A stretch of DNA of 7,582 bases from Actinomycetes bacterium. Its GTDB lineage: Bacteria; Actinomycetota; Acidimicrobiia; Acidimicrobiales; JAMCPL01. The stretch is taken from the NCBI GenBank assembly GCA_021846725.1, contig JAJZWK010000076.1:1-7582 (forward strand), read 5' to 3'. Under the pieces are notes generated by a model. It saw nothing but the letters and a program-made list of their open reading frames with translations, was not told where the DNA came from and ran no database searches. Shown in pieces: positions 5,924-7,582 of this stretch. Position 1 is the stretch's first letter; every line of letters begins with the position of its first letter. A program made the translations under genes and the position numbers.

Positions 5924-6343
5924 ATGAATAATAGGACTCTGGTTCTGGTAAAGCCGGATGCGATGGAGAGAGGTCTGTTGGGAGAGATAATTAGCAGGTT
6001 GGAGAGAAAGGGGCTTCGTATTATTGCGGGCGAGATAAGGACAATCGGTCGAGATGTGGCTGAACTCCACTATGCTGAGCATAAAGGCAAGCCATTCTAT
6101 GAAGAATTGGTAAGTTTTATAACTCGATCTACTCTGATGGCTATGGTTGTGGAGGGACCTGATGATACTTGGCATATAGTCAGGAATATGATGGGGGCGA
6201 CCAATCCGGCTGATGCTGCCCCAGGTACGATTAGGGGTGACCTTGCATGTTTATTGACCGAGAACCTCATTCATGGTTCAGATTCTGCTGAGTCTGCTGA
6301 GAGGGAGATAGCTTTATTCTTTCCCGAGTATTCGGCGCCTTGA
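5924..6343 (+). CDS. ndk: Nucleoside diphosphate kinase
   Basis: Ndk transfers the gamma phosphate of ATP to NDPs and dNDPs through a phosphohistidine intermediate, balancing nucleotide pools. The 139 residues are the usual length. The N-terminal strand TLVLVKPDAMERGLLGEI has the conserved Lys10; NMMGATNPADAAPGTIRGD (88-106) contains the conserved Arg104; and the active-site block ENLIHGSDSAESAEREIALFF has catalytic His117 with Asn114 before it. AAAGGAAAGGG (5906-5916) is 7 bases before ATG 5924. It probably shares a transcript with folC, whose stop is 30 bp upstream. Nothing unusual is visible. A candidate promoter for mreB overlaps its stop codon. Confidence 0.98.
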   Translation: MNNRTLVLVKPDAMERGLLGEIISRLERKGLRIIAGEIRTIGRDVAELHYAEHKGKPFYEELVSFITRSTLMAMVVEGPDDTWHIVRNMMGATNPADAAPGTIRGDLACLLTENLIHGSDSAESAEREIALFFPEYSAP

Positions 6344-6366
6344 AATTATTCTCTTAATCGTATAAT
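6340..6366 (+). promoter_or_regulatory. Candidate promoter for mreB-mreC overlapping the ndk stop codon
   Basis: TTGAAA (6340-6345) matches the -35 consensus at 4 of 6 positions and overlaps the ndk TGA (6341-6343). TATAAT (6361-6366) is a perfect -10. The spacer is 15 bases, shorter than the optimal 16-18, so activity is uncertain. Transcription would start near 6373, leaving a leader of about 110 bases before mreB that includes the hairpin at 6403-6421. Confidence 0.4.
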
Positions 6367-6402
6367 CTATTAAAATTAGCGTTGTTGTGATCTGCATACG
6401 AG

Positions 6403-6421
6403 CCGATACATGAAGTGTCGG
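6403..6421 (+). other. Small hairpin in the ndk-mreB spacer
   Basis: CCGATAC (6403-6409) pairs with GTGTCGG (6415-6421) as a 7-bp stem with one G-U pair and a 5-base loop, ATGAA. It is followed by ATCAAGAAAT rather than a T-run, so it is a poor intrinsic terminator. It could be a structural element of the mreB leader, or chance. Confidence 0.35.
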
Positions 6422-6484
6422 ATCAAGAAATCGGTGGTATCAGCAGCGAAATCATAGCTCATATAGTGAGAGGAGAGCATAGTA

Positions 6485-7519
6485 ATGGCAAGAAAAGGCA
6501 TTGGCGGCATTCTCGGTCGTGATATGGCAGTAGACTTGGGTACGGCTAATACTCTGGTCTACGTTCGCGGTAGAGGCATAGTTTTGAATGAGCCATCTGT
6601 GGTAGCTATCAATATGAAAGACGGCAAGCCATTGGCTGTCGGTATGGATGCCAAGCAGATGATAGGTCGTACCCCGAGTCATATTCAGGCAATCAGGCCA
6701 CTCAAGGATGGGGTCATCGCTGATTTTGAGATATGCGAGAGAATGTTGCGCTATTTCATCCAAAAGGTTCATCAAGGTCGCTTGGCCAAGCCGAGAATGA
6801 TTATATGTGTTCCGTCCGGTATTACCGGTGTGGAGCAGAGGGCAGTAATGGAGGCTGCGCAATATGCAGGTGCCAGGAGTGCTTATATAATTGAGGAGCC
6901 CATGGCTGCTGCCATAGGGGCAGGTCTGCCAGTGCATGAGCCGAGTGGAAATATGGTAGTGGATATAGGTGGAGGCACCAGTGAGGTGGCTGTAATATCG
7001 CTTGGAGGTATAGTTACCGCACAGTCGGTCAGAGTGGGGGGTGACGAACTTGATGAGGCAATTATGGCTTACATCAAGAAGGAATATAGTCTTGCATTGG
7101 GTGAACGTACTGCTGAGCAGATCAAGATGTCATTGGGTTCTGCTTACCCGTTGGAAGAGGAGTTGCAGGCTGAGATAAGGGGTCGGGATCTTGTCTCAGG
7201 GCTTCCAAAGACCGTTGTGATATCGACTCAAGAGATTCGCAAGGCAATTGAAGAGCCGGTATCGAGTATTGTAGATGCTGTCAAAGTGACGCTCGACAGG
7301 ACTCCACCGGAGCTTGCGGCAGATGTAATAGAACGTGGTATTGTACTGACAGGTGGTGGTGCATTGCTGAGTGGTCTGGATGCACGGCTGCACGCAGAGA
7401 CTGGTATGCCGATTATTCGAGCAGCAGATCCACTCAATTGCGTGGCGTTGGGAAGTGGTCAGTGTCTCGAAGAGTTTGAGGCACTCAGACAGGTGCTTGT
7501 GTCTTCCGGATCCATGTGA
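6485..7519 (+). CDS. mreB: Rod-shape-determining actin homologue MreB
   Basis: MreB is a bacterial actin that forms membrane-associated filaments guiding the elongation peptidoglycan machinery (MreC, MreD, RodA, PBP2). The 344 residues match the family. ATPase motifs are intact: phosphate 1 DLGTANT (17-23), connect-region LIGRTP-like segment MIGRTPSHIQAIRPLKDGVIADF (59-81), phosphate 2 DIGGGTSEVAV (160-170) and adenosine motif GIVLTGGGALLSGLD (285-299). The catalytic-region Glu in IIEEPMAAAIGAG is also present. ATG 6485 follows AGGAGAG (6471-6477). The short N-terminus (MARKGIGGILGR) carries a few basic and hydrophobic residues that could form a membrane-contact helix. The gene overlaps mreC by four bases. 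Presence of mreB implies a rod shape or at least MreB-directed wall growth, which many polar-growing actinobacteria lack. Confidence 0.98.
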   Translation: MARKGIGGILGRDMAVDLGTANTLVYVRGRGIVLNEPSVVAINMKDGKPLAVGMDAKQMIGRTPSHIQAIRPLKDGVIADFEICERMLRYFIQKVHQGRLAKPRMIICVPSGITGVEQRAVMEAAQYAGARSAYIIEEPMAAAIGAGLPVHEPSGNMVVDIGGGTSEVAVISLGGIVTAQSVRVGGDELDEAIMAYIKKEYSLALGERTAEQIKMSLGSAYPLEEELQAEIRGRDLVSGLPKTVVISTQEIRKAIEEPVSSIVDAVKVTLDRTPPELAADVIERGIVLTGGGALLSGLDARLHAETGMPIIRAADPLNCVALGSGQCLEEFEALRQVLVSSGSM

Positions 7520-7582
7520 GTGGACCAAAACACTATCCAGGGTCCAGAATTACTCTGATTATTCTGGCTCTTGCAACGCTTA
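7516..7582 (+). CDS. mreC: MreC N-terminus, truncated by the window edge
   Basis: A GTG at 7516, overlapping the mreB stop codon in the arrangement GTGA, opens a frame to the window end: VSGPKHYPGSRITLIILALATL, 22 residues. A short basic or polar start followed by a hydrophobic run is the expected N-terminal membrane anchor of MreC, which organises the cell-wall elongation complex outside the membrane. The call rests mainly on position after mreB and on this anchor; no diagnostic MreC motif is inside the window. The Shine-Dalgarno is weak (CCGGATCC region), consistent with translational coupling to mreB. Confidence 0.75.
   Translation, partial: MSGPKHYPGSRITLIILALATL

Noticed and set aside
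6452..6937. 161-codon minus-strand frame opposite the start of mreB
   Set aside because: It is antisense to a fully conserved gene, has no recognisable domain, and its composition follows from the mreB codons.
723..7519. Tropheryma as the source, because of its low GC among actinobacteria
   Set aside because: The single clpP and the presence of mreB-mreC next to folC-ndk do not match what I recall of that genus. I cannot verify this without a search, so it is only set aside.

Overview
The window is a run of bacterial core genes, all on the plus strand: tig (trigger factor), clpP, clpX, folC, ndk, mreB and the first codons of mreC, which run off the right edge. At the left edge is the 5' end of an unrecognised minus-strand gene, so the upstream region is a divergent intergenic space. 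Every complete gene is intact, keeps its catalytic or binding motifs and (except tig) has family-typical length.

Organism (inference). The order tig-clpP-clpX, then folC-ndk-mreB-mreC, together with the protein styles, points to Actinomycetota, perhaps a deep-branching lineage such as Acidimicrobiia. The supporting protein features are the ClpP serine motif GQAASAAAVLLAAG, the ClpX N-terminus MAKLGDGTEL, and the MreB region running from DLGTANTLVYVRG into LNEPSVVAIN. Base composition is unusual for that group: about even in the genes, AT-rich in the spacers, with frequent ATA (Ile) and AGA/AGG (Arg) codons. This suggests a lineage with relaxed GC pressure. Placement cannot be settled by eye.

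Layout. Positions 1-125 hold a partial minus-strand CDS. Positions 126-722 have no convincing gene; this stretch carries a 9-bp inverted repeat with a 14-nt centre, a run of 7-bp repeats, a 17-bp tandem duplication and a diverged 36-bp repeat leading up to tig. The block tig (723-2309), clpP (2424-3056) and clpX (3131-4405) is the ribosome-to-protease quality-control module: trigger factor meets nascent chains, and ClpX unfolds substrates into the ClpP chamber. folC (4562-5893) and ndk (5924-6343) are 30 bp apart and likely co-transcribed; they supply folylpolyglutamates for one-carbon metabolism and NTP/dNTP pools. A promoter-like sequence overlaps the ndk stop codon and precedes mreB (6485-7519). 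mreB overlaps mreC (from 7516) by 4 bases, so the two are probably translationally coupled cell-shape genes.

No clearly new system is visible. The most notable observations are a roughly 72-residue acidic, aromatic-free insertion inside the FKBP-like domain of trigger factor together with an acidic C-terminal tail; a single clpP with ClpP2-like features in an apparent actinobacterium; and short tandem duplications in four of the six spacers (before tig, tig-clpP, clpP-clpX, clpX-folC), some placed directly before start codons.
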